A stretch of 64,000 bases of DNA from Eopsaltria australis (taxonomy: Eukaryota > Chordata > Aves > Passeriformes > Petroicidae), in contig JAVTVJ010000001.1 in assembly GCA_034509425.1 (NCBI GenBank), positions 9,266,001 through 9,330,000 of the forward strand, written 5' to 3'. Positions 1 to 12,960 of this stretch are shown in pieces. Positions within the stretch are counted from its first letter, which is position 1. Each line of letters begins with the position of its first letter. The notes beneath the pieces are model-generated. The model saw only the letters and a program-made list of their open reading frames with translations. It made no database searches and was not told the origin of the DNA. The translations under genes and the position numbers were made by a program.

Positions 1-3000
1 GCCCAGGAGGGGAAACATAAGACCAGACAATATGCCAATTAATGGAATTAAAGCAAAAAGATTTAAAAAGGGTTTCCCTCAGGAGACAGCATGAAAGAAA
101 AGACAACAGTTGATTCAATAAGGACAAAAGCACAAATGAGCTAGCTATGAAAAGGATCAGAATATTTACAGATGATAGTGTCTGAAGAATTAAGGAACAC
201 TAGCTTGCAATTACTGTGAATTTATTACGCCCCAGTAGCATGTTCTAATTTGGTCTCGTCTAGCCTCTGAACAAATACGCTCATCCTTAAATTCCAGAGC
301 AAAAGAAATAATCCCTTTCTAGTTGCAGTCAGACTATGAAACCGATCAAGATCAGCAAAAATTCAAACACTATAATAAACAAAGGAAATTTCACTGAAGT
401 TTCCTGTCCATCATCTGTATCAGCACCTGCAGGCTTCACAACAATTTAAGGTTTATTTTAGTAGTGCTGTGCTCATGAGGTCCAACAGCAATAGAGGTCC
501 TCATGCTCACCTTCCCACACAATGCAAGGCAGAGAAGGATAAGACAAAGGGTGCAGAAAGTTCCCTTTCACATGTGAAGGTGGGCTTGCAGACAGGAGCT
601 GTTCCTTGGGCTAGGGTTATTGCTGATGAAACCAAGTCCTCTCGCAGGAAGGAGGTCTCACCACCCAACAAGAGATGCCTTTTAGAGGAGTTTCACAAAC
701 TCTTCAAGGAGCATCCCTGGTTTTAATATATGTATGAGGCTCACAAATCATATTTTACCCTACACATTTTGAAGGCGTTTCAGACTAGAAAATGGAAGAG
801 AATAAAAATAAGTAGAAGAATGTTTTAGTGTCTCCGTGATTGAGATTAAAAGGGTTTCAAATCAACTTTACAGAACGGTATGTTCAGAAATCTGCATGAG
901 CCAGCATCCTTTCTGAGGTGAAAACTGATGCTGAAGTATTCTGAATATCCCACAAATACAATGACCCAGAGAACAGCCACATCCCTCAACGAACCACAGA
1001 GCTCTGAGCTGAAAAGGAGATGGCCCTCAGTGGCGCCTCCGAGGATACAGGACCATACTGTCAGTGAGCCTTGCTCCCTTCTTTCTGCTTTTGAAGTGGG
1101 AAAATTTCATCTATTGTGGCATCTGGCTTTCCACCCTATTACAAGTCAGTCTGGTTCAAATAAAATCAGAATTGTCCATTACTCATCAGCACGCTGCTAG
1201 CTGCTTATTGCTTGTCCTTACCACTGCTGCTCACCTCACACAGAAGACAAAGCATTAGTGATCTGGATTTCCAGCTCCAGCGGACCCTCAGCATCCCATT
1301 TTGGGAGTCAGGACTGGGGAGTTGTGTAGGACAGAACTTTCTGCTTTCCTCTGCCTCACAGCAACTACCCACAAGGACCAGGGGGTCAACATCAGGGGGT
1401 TCCCAGGCCTGTATTTTCTGTGTTTAGTTTTCTGTGTTTAGTGAGCTTCTGTCATCATTCTGTTTCCAGGTTTGCAATACAGAGTTTCCCCCTTTTCTTG
1501 CTGAAATACAATTTGTTTTGTGTCAAACATTTGAAGAAAAGGCAATAAAAAGAAAGCTTCCTGAGGTAATTCTGCTCCTTCAGAGTTAGCAAATCCAAAT
1601 ACGCTGGCATAGCAAATCCAGAAAAGTTTGTAAATGTGAGGAGATGCAAGTAAAATGTTATTGGGGTCAATTTGCTACCATGACATTTTCAGGACCAGGG
1701 GAGAATTTCTACAACAGTAATTAAGCTCTGCCTGTCACTACAGGGACAAGCAAAGAGGAGATCACACACATCATGGGAAACGCGGTACAGTCACAGGCAG
1801 TTACCCTTACCTCACACTGTGTATTTCTCTGTTCTAACAACTAAACTTCCACCAGAAAAGAATTGCAAAGGCATTACTGTGTTTTCTGAACTAATAATTT
1901 GGCAAATGGATTGCAATAAATCAAATCCCTACTGAGTCACATGCAGAGTGGTGTGGTTGTATGGTAGAAGAGGGGAACAGGAAATATTGGCTTTCATGAA
2001 GCTGAAAAGAGAGTACTGATATTTTTAAATTTTTTCAAACAAAAATTGCTCCCTAGATGGAAGACTGTGTGCTGTGTTTTGCCTGGGGCAAATGTTTATG
2101 GCATCTCATTGTGCTGCACATGCACACACAAACACACAGACACAATTCCTGTTCAATTGCTTTACATCAGGTTAGATCTCTGCTGTCTCAGCTCTTAATG
2201 GGTATCTTGGGAAGCATCGGGTTTGACAAGGTCCTTCATCTAACACTTGTCTATCTTTTGTCAGCTTGTTAGGATGATGTGTGGTGTGCTTTTTTATGCT
2301 CTCTATGGCACCCATCAGTACTTCAGGTAACAGTAAAGGGAGCAAAAACTAGAGTAGTCATGTCCAGAGGAGATATTTTGATGGCAACTCTACAAGCAGA
2401 GAAGGTGCTTTGTTTTATCAGAAGATTCAAACAAATGCTGCATCTTATCTTAGCTGTGTGCCTTTATAGGCAACGCTAACAACTCATTAATCACCCGTGT
2501 CATTCTAAACAAACAAGAACAACATAAGGACCATCAAGAATTCCCCTGATTTGCTTTTCCGTCTTTCATCACCTATGGAGAAAGTGAAGACCTAGTGCTT
2601 TTGCAATATTTTTTTCTTTTGTATACTGCATAGCAAATGATCATTACATGGAACAGTGCTAGCTTGTGGTTCTGCAAATTGCAAATGTTGCAGAAGAGTG
2701 GTTCATTAGTTGGCATGGTCAGTGTTGCAAAACTAATTTTCTTTTTATATTGGGGAAAGTGCTTGCTGCTTTGACACAGCATAAGCTGTTTTGCCTGCAT
2801 TGTATAATAATGAGTTTAGTCACTAAGGTGTAATCTTAATAAGCAAAACAAGCAGAATAATAATTCAGGGTTTGCGCCGACTGTGGTCTCCACATAGATT
2901 TTGAACTGCCCCTGGGACTGTTATTTATATAAAAATCTATATTGTAAAGGTATCTAATGTGGAGATCAAGTCTTGCTTTAAAATGGTCTCCTGAAAGCCA

Positions 3001-3587
3001 AGAAGTGGCTGTGCTAAGGGCTGCCCCCTTCCAATAGTCTGTTTCCATCCTGCACAGAATCACACGTGGCAACTGTATGCCATAAAGTGAGTGAGGGCCT
3101 TGCAGTGGGGAAAAGCTTCTCAAAGACTTTTGAGGTTGTGATGTAGGCTGAATTTTAAGTGTCTCTGTCTGACAGATCCATTACCACTGAGGACTCTGGA
3201 GGCCAACCAAAATTCCCAAATTAGAGCACTAAAAGGTATTTATTTCTCTATACCTTTCTCTTAGGCTCATGCATACACATTTCATTTATAAGAACAATCA
3301 GCAAGTTGTGCACGTGTCTGGGATCTGGGAATTGGGATCACACTGTCCTTCCAAAACATCTTATCTCTCCCTGGGAAGCCTTTTCGTTGTTTCCCCTTTC
3401 CTTTTAACATAATTATAAACACATTTGGTACAGTTGATAGGATGGGTAACACATGCAGCACCAGACCAGACAACCTTTTTAGAGACAATAGAGTGTATGA
3501 GTAATGTGAGATTTCAAATAAAAATTTCTCCCATCTACTTCTATGGGGGCACTCATGAATCCACCCACCTTCTTGAACAGACTAAGT
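1..3587. other. Unique non-coding DNA, no gene recognised
   Basis: AT-rich single-copy-looking sequence. Open frames here are short (under 100 codons), lie in several frames on both strands, and show no recognisable domain. A short CA-rich patch lies near 2118-2143. I see no transposon fragment, RNA gene or promoter. It could be intergenic or intronic. Confidence 0.6.
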
Positions 3588-3744
3588 AGTTCTGGATGCC
3601 CTGTCCCTGGAAGTGTTCAAGGATAAGTTGGATGGGGCTTTGAGCAACCTGGTGTGGTAGAAGTTGTCTCTGTCCATAGTAAGCGGTTGGAACTGGATGA
3701 TCTTTAGGGTTCCTTCCAACTAAAACCATTCTATGATTCTATGA
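3588..3744 (+). mobile_element. CR1 LINE, 5'-truncated 3' end
   Basis: About 157 bp matching the end of an avian CR1 non-LTR retrotransposon. Visible landmarks are the stretch reading 'ggatgccctgtccctgg', then 'ttggaactggatgatcttt', then 'ccttccaac', and the terminal octamer repeat attctatgattctatg at 3729-3744. CR1 copies are normally 5'-truncated and lack a poly-A tail, as here. No coding sequence of the element remains. Divergence from the consensus I remember is modest, so this is a middle-aged copy. Confidence 0.92.
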
Positions 3745-5857
3745 AATTTTCTCACTACTACTGTATAGTACTCTCCTCGGTTCAGGTGGCTGTGCTCTTC
3801 CTCCTGCTCACCAAAGGCAGTGATCAATATTCTCCAAAAAGCAGTGGTTGCAGCCAGAGAAACCTAGCAAATGGGTCCTGGCACAAGTGCTGTCCAGGAA
3901 AACATCTCCTGGCAGCATTTCTCTTCAATAGCAACAAGAAACATGAAGCAGGCAAGTAGTTCTTTTCCATATTCTCAGCAGACATCAGTCTGCTTACTCT
4001 TTTTGCAGAGGTCATGAAGGGATGGTCTTCACACACTAGACTATTTTTTTTGGTTGTTCTAGGTCACTGAATAGAGTGATTTCCCTAACTGAAGGTTCGA
4101 ACCTTCAGATCAGTACCTGTTAACAAACCTGATTCTCAAGTGCTTTTTAATTTATGTTAGAATATGGTTTGATTTATGTTAGAATGAGTCACAATTAAGG
4201 CTAAAACACTCAGTATGGTAAAAAGCAAACCAAGTCCGATATATGAAGCATTCTGCAAGCATTGTCCCAACTGCAAATTAGTTCTGGTTCATAAAGGGCT
4301 CTCTGGAACAACAGCTGAATTACAAATCTTTGTCAGTAGGATAGTGATCAGCACCTGCTCATAGGCATAGCAGTTGCCAGTGGAGGCTGTCTATTCTACA
4401 AATAATAGTGCATACTCATAAATGCATGTTCTCCTCTCCCTGTTGCCAGTGAGAAATAGCAAAGCAGTGAATTTTCATCAGACACTTTCATTTTGATATC
4501 TGTTGCCAAATGCCTGTCAATCGGTTCTGGGGCAAGGGCAAGAAAGGAAAACCATCTGACAGATGGGGGAGCAGATGGGGGAGAGTGGGAGAGGAGACAC
4601 CCACCCCATCAAACTACAAGCAGTAGCCACAGCCACAGCAGGATTGCTGCTTTCTGGAGTCAGGGTGTTTTGTTGTTCTTTTTAGGTTTCGTTTTTCAAC
4701 AGATTTGGGGATCATCACCTCCACCACAGCATCATCCACGTTTTTTCAAGCTGGGTTTCCCAGGGTGTCCTTCAGTGCATGATAACTGAAGTCATTGCTT
4801 TCATGTTTCATTACAGGTAACTGGAAAGAAAGAGGGCTTTATTGGAGTCAGGACATTGAGAAAGATCTCTTCTTTGCCCTCCTTCCCATGGACTCACTTA
4901 TCCAGCCACAATAAAACTGTCACTCCTCTGTCAGATTTACCCTCTCAAAAACCTTTCTCTAATTAGCAATTTCTTTGGGTTAAAGTGGACACTAACACTG
5001 AGGCATGGCTGAGAAACCAAAAGACAAAATAGTGAACAAATTTAACTCATTAAGCCCTTAAAAATATATCCATCAAATTTGGTTTTTTATGCAAAGAGTC
5101 CATGAGAAGACTGTGGCTTCCTTCCCTGCTTTCTTCCCAGACACTGTTCATGAAGCTTGATTACACCTTGCAATCAGAAGTAGCAACCTCACCCCCTAGG
5201 TTTTTTCTTCTTTGAATAGCTGAACTTGTCATATAATTCAGTCTCCTAGTGTAAATAGCATTCCTTGGGATTTTTTTTCTATTCACTTTCAAGGTATATT
5301 TCTGTGTAACAGCTTTAAAGTGTTTTCTCAGCACTTGTGGTTAATGGAATTTGTTCACAGCAATCTGTAAAAATCAAATCAAACACGGAAGAGAGTGTCA
5401 ACACAGCAATGTTTTATAAATGTACATCTATACACAGCAAGGTTTGGGGAGGGAATTACTCTGCGGATGGTTGGAGGTGTGGAGTGAGAATTGTCCATCT
5501 GCATTCCCAATGTCTCTTCAGCTCTAGCATATTTTGTAGACAGACTTATAAATACATTCCAGAAGGAACCTCGGAAACTCTTCTCCAGCTCTTCGTTTCA
5601 AAGACTAAACTACTGCAGAGAGCTATTCATTAGTCCTGCTTCTCAGATAGTCCTAGAGATTCTGAAACCCACAATCTATTTCAATCTTCATATTCCTGTA
5701 GACCTTTACTTCCCTAGTTAAAATGTATTTCCTAAAATCTAAACTAAATCTCTTCAATTAAATGACTGCAGTTAATTACTGCAAATTAAATTTATTACAT
5801 TTTATCCAGCCTGTAGTGGACTCAGAGGACAATTTTTACCATTTTCTTTGCTTACGC
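3745..5857. other. Unique non-coding DNA
   Basis: No gene or transposon recognised. A 13-bp direct repeat (tttatgttagaat) occurs at 4151 and 4173. A patch at 4555-4600 repeats 'gatgggggag'. A 98-codon plus-strand open frame starting at 4493 has low-complexity content and no motif; I regard it as chance. Confidence 0.55.
4089..4108. repeat. Perfect 20-bp palindrome
   Basis: The sequence ctgaaggttcgaaccttcag equals its own reverse complement over 20 bp with no spacer. The symmetry stops at the next base pair on each side. It could be a dimeric protein-binding site or the relic of a small inverted duplication. Nothing else nearby indicates a role. Confidence 0.9.
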
Positions 5858-6036
5858 ATCCTTCTTTTTCTCTTCTGTAGATCAACCAAATCCAAATCTT
5901 TTACAAATATCTCATCTTCTGTTCTCTCATGAAGCATCTTTACTATCTTTCATAATTGTGATCTTCAGATTGGATATAGTGTTCTAGTCGAGGCCTCAAC
6001 AAAAAAAAACCTGCTATAATTTGTTTAGAAGAAATC
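5858..6036 (-). mobile_element. Ancient, highly diverged CR1-like LINE fragment
   Basis: Read on the minus strand, the order of weakly conserved blocks follows the C-terminal end of a CR1 ORF2. On the plus strand these are 'tcttctgtagatcaac', then 'tctcatgaagcatctt', then 'attggatatagtgttctag', ending in 'gaggcctcaac'. The last part corresponds to the 'pyrimidine-tract, GGACACAGTATTCCAG, GAGGCCTCA' landmark of CR1 and L3 elements. Many substitutions and several indels make it far older than the other copies in the window. A chance resemblance is possible but unlikely given the collinear blocks. Confidence 0.5.
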
Positions 6037-6308
6037 ACATCTCAAATCTTAACCATTCTCATCTAATGGGATTTATTTCCATAATTAATAGAGAGCTATT
6101 GAAGCATTGTAAAACCACTTGAAACCCTGAGGAAACCTAATATTCTGAGCAAGTTTAATATCATATCTTCCATGTGAAGTAGTCATAATACATTAAAAAC
6201 AGTCAGGATCAGATACTCTATTGTACTTTTATTATTAATACGTGGTGGTTGAGAAGGAGTATTTCACTGCATTTTCTCAAAGAGCTGCTTCAAATTGCTC
6301 ATCAAGAG

Positions 6309-6372
6309 AACACAGAATCACAGAATCAATTAAGTTGGAAAAGTCCTCTGAGATCATCGAGTCCAACCCGAC
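6309..6372 (-). mobile_element. CR1 LINE, very short 3' end
   Basis: About 64 bp containing the minus-strand CR1 end: 'cacagaatcacagaatcaa', then 'gttggaaaagtcctctgag', then 'atcatcgagtccaacc'. This is the reverse complement of the CR1 terminus (GGTTGGACTCGATGATCT ... TTCTGTGATTCT). Only the extreme 3' end was inserted or has survived. The octamer repeat lies at the left edge, as expected for minus orientation. Confidence 0.85.
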
Positions 6373-8384
6373 AGTTTTGATCTGTCAGGCATCTCGTGTA
6401 TGTGAATTTAGTTCTAAGTAAAGAAGAGATCCCAAGTTACTTTCACTCCCTGTCCTATACTTTTAGTCAATATATATGCATTTCCAAGTTTCTATCTTAG
6501 GATTGCATCTGGCTATATATCAATGCTACTCCAGAAACAGATGATTGGAGCAGTTCTTAAGAGGCTGTGCATAAAAAGCAAACATTTTTTTGAAGTTAGA
6601 CCAATTCTGAAAGTGATATATATAGAAAAAAATCTCCTAAAACTACAATACAGAAGTAAATTGCAGCAAAGGCAAAATGTCATATTCTCATGGCTTTGTA
6701 ATAAAAGGTTTCAATATTTTACTTTCTAAACAACTCTTCTGCTACTGAATTATGTTAAAATTATATGGAGATTTCACATGCAAAAATAAAATTCTGTAAC
6801 ATCTCTTTAATGGTGAACTGTCATTATTTTTCTTCAATGCAGCTGCAAAATAAGGCCTGTTTCTGAGATCCTTAATGGCATGAGGGAAAGTCCTCCCTAC
6901 AACTCTACTGAACTCTTATGCAAAGAATGCAGCTTAAAACAGCCTACCTTCACAATGAAATTTCTAGCCAGTAATGCAGTATAGTATTTTTTTGTGTATC
7001 AGCTGCATCCTTAGAAAGGTGATGTATGTATATATTGATGGCAGGAGTAAACACAATTTTTTAGTACGTGTCCATTACTTCTGTTCATCTTGTACAGAAT
7101 CAGAATTACTAGAGAGCTGGCTTATAGTTTGAAGCATCTGTGTCTTGCAAGGACCATTTTAGAGCACCAGTTGCAGAAGCACGGACAGAAATAAGTCATT
7201 AGGCCAAAGCAGAGAGGCAGAACCATCTTAATCTGATGGTCAAAGACACCAAAGCAAACACCTTCTTGTTGAACTACACTGTTCACTGCTCCAGTTTGAG
7301 TCTGTCATTTCAGCTTATATTTAAGCCCATCTACTTAACTGTTTACTTTGGCTAAGATGTAGTTTTGGGAGCAACTGAGAGGTTGGCAGTAGTTCTGCTC
7401 TTCCAGACTGCCCTCCGGTGTTATCCTTCATCAGAAAGGTGACACAGACAGCCAGGGAGGTACACAGTGCAGCAACATTTGTCAGGGATTATCTGTCAGA
7501 GCCTATTAGAAACATGCTTTAATACCTCACCAAGCAACATTTAAAATTATCACTGAGCATGAACTTCTACAACATTTTTCCCTCTGTAGACTTCTGTTGT
7601 TTCTTAGTTTTGCTTGTCATAAAAAGAGCTCAGGAACAACCCAAGCTTTCATGCAGTATTTATATTTCTTCTGCCCTCACCCCAAGGCTGGAACATAAGA
7701 TGAAAGACCAACAGCAAAAAACAGCTGTTCCTGAATGTCTGAAGATCCAAGTTGATCATACTGCTTTCAACTGGTTTTCTTTTCCAGATTGGTTCATCTC
7801 TCTCTCTTTATACTGTACAACAACAAAAAAATACCACCTAAGCCAAAAAAGTGTGTGCATGCACATTTATAAGTAATTTTATAAAATTTTACATAATTGC
7901 AATGCTAATGTTTCCTGAAAATCAGCAACCTGAAATGGCCATCTTCTTTCCCCCTCTCTGTTTTTCCTTTCCAATGTTTTTTTCTGAAATAACAATAACT
8001 TTATTTTCTGTATTATTGCTGCTCCATTAATATTGCTGTTGATGCCATTCTACATTTATCACCTTCTTATCACATTTCTCATTTAATAGTTCACATCATA
8101 AGACTTCATACAAAGTCACAATGGCAAAAAGCCATTGCTAATTTAGTGCTCTCCTGAGTGAGCTTTATGATGGCATTTTTGAATGACCTTTTCTGTTAAA
8201 CAAGAGTCATTATAGGATGCATCTTATTTACTTCAGCCATACACTCAGATACCAATTTTTTTTTGCACAAATACTGACATAATTATAAATAAATCTATTT
8301 GGAGATGAGAAAAAAAAAACCTCTTGTTTTTTTTATAACAGCATATTATGCTAGAATACACATTATTAGAGTACACAGTGCTGC
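6373..8384. other. Unique AT-rich non-coding DNA
   Basis: No gene recognised. Contains short A and T runs but no clear tandem array. The 105-codon plus-strand open frame at 7559-7876 shows no domain and has no splice or promoter context that would support it. Confidence 0.55.
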
Positions 8385-8735
8385 GTGGTTGGAGCTGTAG
8401 CTCCAAGCTAGTTGTGAGCACCTTGGAGGCCTCAAGGTTCTGTGCTGGAACCTCTCCTCATCAATATCTTTATCAATGACCTGGAGGAGGAGACCAAGTG
8501 CATCCTCAACAAGTTTTCAGATTACTCCAAACTGGGGGCTACAGTCAAAGGGCAGAATTGCCTTTCAGAGAGACCCAGGAAGGCTGGAGGAATGGACCAA
8601 CAGGGATCTCAGGAAATTCAACAAGGGCAAATGCAAGGTCCTGCACCTTGAACAGACTAATCCCCTGCAACAGTAGGGACTGGGAACCAGGCAGCTGGGG
8701 AGTAGGTCTGATGGACAGGGTCTGGGAGGGCTAAA
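8385..8735 (+). mobile_element. CR1 LINE fragment from the reverse transcriptase region
   Basis: Remnant of CR1 ORF2 around the end of the reverse transcriptase. Two frames shifted against each other encode the recognisable pieces. One gives the NIFINDLEEE block followed by KFSDYSKLG, where the family has KFADDTKLG, so the second catalytic aspartate of the FADD motif is replaced by tyrosine. The other frame gives the following RKFNKGKCKVLHL block. A frameshift separates them. The copy lacks the CR1 3' end and octamer repeat, so it was cut by later deletion or rearrangement rather than only 5'-truncated. It is inactive. Confidence 0.85.
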
Positions 8736-9839
8736 CAGGAGGTTTAAGGCAGGACAGGTTTCAGGTACGAACACAATTTGCCCTTGGTGATGTGGATTTG
8801 ACATGCTGTGAGAGAACAAAAAGACCAGCCCAAGAGAGTTAATGCAAAGTTGTCAGACTAACAGCTGAAACTGTCACTTTCAAACATGACTCATGGCCCA
8901 GCGTTTTTAATTCCAAGACGATTAGGAGATAAAGCTGACTCATCCATCAAAAGGGCAGCTTTTCAGGAGGAGCTATGTGTTATCTTGACATGAATTTGAG
9001 AGTGCATTTTCAAATTCAATGTATTTAGGAATAACATGGAAAATACAGTGAGCAGTGAAGTATAAAATTTGCTGATTCTAGGAGGTCGATCAGTGTAATA
9101 GGGAGACAAGATATTGGGGGGAGTGTCCACATTAGCATTTTAGGTTTTATTGGGAATGTGCTTTTGAAGCAAATGTTTTGATTCTCAATGACTGCACTTT
9201 ATTTCCCATTGTCAAAAAGTCTTAGAGTGCACAATCTACATTGCAGTCTGGGGGAAACTAAGCTGGGTGATATACTCTGAATACAAAATACTTTTCAGTC
9301 CATTAGCTCAGGCTAGTCCCAAATAACCTCCCCCAACAATACATAAAATATACATACTGTGAATATTGGATTCCCAGAATCAACTGGTTCTCTCTAAAAC
9401 TGGGTCACTTTAAAATATGTTTTTTACTGAGCTGTACCACTTGCTAATGTAATGTATAACAAAATAGAGCTGAAATTCAGCTTATGTAACCATATAGCAA
9501 TGCACTGGGAGAAGAGGGAACCACTCCAGTAGCATGTGTAAAGCGAGATTTTGGGACCAGGTTAGATCCATGAAAAAAAAGAGCTAAAAGGTTCTTGTAC
9601 CTAAAAATGGGTCATCAACAGCAAAGAATGACTGAGCAGCCTAGGAAAACAGATAAACTAAACACACAGCATCCTGAAACATATGGCATTGATTCTTCAC
9701 TGACTTTTCCAGGCTTCTTGTACTGTCAGCCAACAAGTGGCACTTGTCAGAGTCAGGCTGGAAATAAAAGTGGTTCTTTACCCATCCACAGTGCACTGGT
9801 GGGTGTCATGTGTGTACAAATTATTTTTTCTTCTCTTAG

Positions 9840-9900
9840 TGTCTGCTTGTGTTCACTGCTAAGACCAGACTGGTTCGACCCACAAGCAGAAACAGACAAC
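9840..9900 (+). other. Exon-like interval with strong splice acceptor, unassigned
   Basis: A near-ideal 3' splice site (a long T/C tract ending ttctcttag) is followed by 61 bp and then a donor-like gtaaga. Two of the three frames are open across it. I recognise no protein in either. In the first frame (entry phase 0, exit phase 1) it would join in phase with the exon-like interval at 20216-20306 read in its third frame. The exon-side bases of the donor (AAC) are only moderate. Unannotated non-coding RNA exon, pseudo-exon and chance are all possible, and chance is the most likely. Confidence 0.2.
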
Positions 9901-12599
9901 GTAAGAAAGACAAGTAAATCCAGAGTGAAGCATGGACCTCAGAAAGTTGTATTTTAGCAATCAATTGCAAAATCTTTTGCACCACAATCAAAACCTCTTC
10001 CTGTCCTCTTAGAAAGGTCAATAACAAAGTAAAACTGCAAAAAGAACTTCAATGACATATTCCATATTTGTAGTCTTTAACATACCATGTGTTATTTTAT
10101 GCTTTTGTAACTGTATATTCTAGGTTGATTGCTTTGAGTCAAGAAAGGAAAAAAGTAAATTTAAGGCAATGAACCTTCTACAGTAATGTTTTCCAACCTG
10201 TATTCTAAGTCCAGGAAAGCCTTCTATTAGTAGAGGTTTAAATCACTTTACAGGAATGTCCTCACCTTCACTGGAATGCTTTTAGGGTGCCTTGGTTTGA
10301 GAATTACTCTCTCCAGAGTTGAAAATGAGATTTGTTTCTTTTCATTTGGGGCCCTAGACTGAAACTGTTGAGTAATAACCAGCTTCAAGAATAGCTGTCA
10401 GTCCATCAGACTGAACTTGGAGCTGGAGGTGATCAGAAAACAAGAGAAATTTGTGTGACTTGAAGAGAGACAGAATAATGTTTAAAGACACTTGCCCCTG
10501 AGCAAAGCAGAGTCCCTTCCTGAGCACTGTTCCAGATATGCTGGCAGGATTTGTCTGGGAGCTGGGGGTGTCAGAGAAGCAAGATAGAGATAAAAGAATT
10601 AGTATAATTGGAAGATGCCTTTTGCAGCAAACCAAGAATTGAGCTCTTTAGTCGCCATTCAGTTTGTGCTGGCTGAGAGCACTCATTCTCTGCTTGTTTC
10701 TGTACTATGTTGTTCTTTCTACTCCTTTCTGTATTTGAATATATGCTTCCTGGCCTTGGACTTAACATACCGTTTGAGGCATGGCATTTCTTAATAGAGG
10801 AATACCTCAAACTCCTGCTGTAGCATACATTATTCTCTTGGTTCAAACCATTCTGATGGGAGGGAAGCAAGTTTAACTGTTACCCCAGGAAGGAATTTGG
10901 CCCATTTAGTCTAGCAAGACCTTATGGTCCATCAGACAGAGCGTTATACACCCAAAAGATAAAAATCCACCTATCTTTTGTCTTCCCTTTTAAAGTCTCA
11001 TAATATACATAGCTGTCATTTTCTAGCTGCCTATTCAGATGATTTACACAACTTGTATTGATGACTTATGCACTGTATTCTTTTGAGTGAGGATTTGACC
11101 TGAAATGCTTATTGTCTACTTAGTGTTTTAAGAACTTCAATGCCATAGATTAAGTACTTGCAAGGGAGCACAGAGAGTCTAGCATTTAATTTCCTCTTAG
11201 CTGAGTACCATGACTTGTGTTGCATTTTCTCAGCAGCTTGAACAGTCTTGATGCCTATGACATAGTTGCTGTCAGAGGGATTCAAAAGGGTCATGAGTGG
11301 AGAAGGTGGGACTCTGATAGCTTCTGAACCAGAGCCATGGCACAGTGAGCTCCACTGCAGTGAGCACAAGAGTATGGACAACATGACAGACGTGATTCTA
11401 GACTGACAGCTTTAGAACTGGGAACAGATGCTTATATGTACCTGTTGAAATGGAAGATATAATAAACAGTCTAAGACTGTTCTTAGTCCTTATCAGGTTC
11501 TAAGCAATATTTTTTAAAACTCACTACTGCCTTTTTTCTGAAGTGATTATGAATTCTGTACTCATATTGTTGGTTATAGACATAGTTCTTATTAATATTT
11601 TTCACAAAATACTTTTCACCAAATCCAGAAAAAAGTTGCCATGCTATAAAATGAAGGACTGTTTGCAGGCATCAAAATGCAAATTTAGCAGCCCAAGTGT
11701 AAGAAGCACTTGCATGGAGGTGTGTGATGTTCTGAGAAGTACTGAGATGGCAGCTGCTTAATACTGACCTATTTCAACAGCAAGTGACGATCCAACCATC
11801 ACTGCAGAGAATTCCCTGAAGCTTTTTTGCTCAGTCCTGCAGGGACAAATTTCTGTGATATCTTGCATTTGTGTGAAAGCTAAAGGCACAACTATGTGAA
11901 GATAATTTGTAACAGGAGGTGACCTGGGGTCTGACTGATGGTTTCCTTTCCTCCGCACATCTGCTCTGTAAATCCTAACGGTCAATGAATCTGTTAACAG
12001 CTAGATATGACTTGAGACTACACCATGTCCCCACACTAAGGACATTGGAGTCACCTGCTTTCTCACTGCTCAGAGAAATCTGCAGAGAAATAGGTACAAA
12101 ACTGAAGTTGCAAGGGGGCCTGAGCTCACTGTCAGGGCAAAGCAAGCTCCTGTGGGTCCTGTGATATGGGTCAGCCATAGCCAGGGTCTGCCCATGAGGC
12201 ATCTGGGGGTGCCTCCCCACTGCCTTGCACAGGCTGACAGCTGGAAACAATCGCCTGGGATGCTCTCAGGGCCTTGATAAATAGCAGTGTTCTCATAATA
12301 GTATAGTTTGTTTGGGGACCTATTTTGTTCCTAATGACCCAAACTTGGATGTTGCAGTAGCACAAAGGGATCAGCCGCACAAAAACTCTCCCTGTGCAGT
12401 GGTGCATAAAAACACAAAGACTGTCTGAGCTAATGGCCTAACAATAAAGCTCACATTGCTCAGTTTTCTGCAGGAAGATGGTGCACATGAAAAACATCTT
12501 ACTATGTAAAAACACTCTTTTCGTTAAGGTCAGTAATGACTCCAAACTGGTATCTGCTATGTAGTTTTACAAATTTATGGCAGGAATGTGTAGTTCCAT

Positions 12600-12960
12600 T
12601 ATGAGAAATGAATATTGATGTCTGTAGTATATAGAGACAAATTGAGCTCTAATGATTTCCTAATAAAGTAATTTGTTCATAGATCACAAGGGGATACGAG
12701 CAAGAAATTTTTAATGGTAAGGCCAAAGTAATTATTTTTCAGCATCTAATTACACCTATACAACTGATCTGGGCTACATTTGCTGAACTAAATGATGATA
12801 TAGAATGTCCCACTGAGGTTCACATTCATCATTAAAAGCCAGTTCCTGGCCTTTGACAAGAGGGCAGAGCAGCTCCTGAGAGGTAATTTAATATAATTAG
12901 GAGGATATTATGTTTACTATCTGCACACTGTGCTTGCTTTAGATTAGACCCGACAACTGG
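12600..12960. other. Possible conserved non-coding element
   Basis: AT-rich, non-repetitive block with several ATTA/TAAT homeodomain-type cores (for example around 12660-12760 and 12885-12900) and no open frame of note. The texture resembles vertebrate conserved non-coding elements, but conservation cannot be judged from one sequence. Confidence 0.15.
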
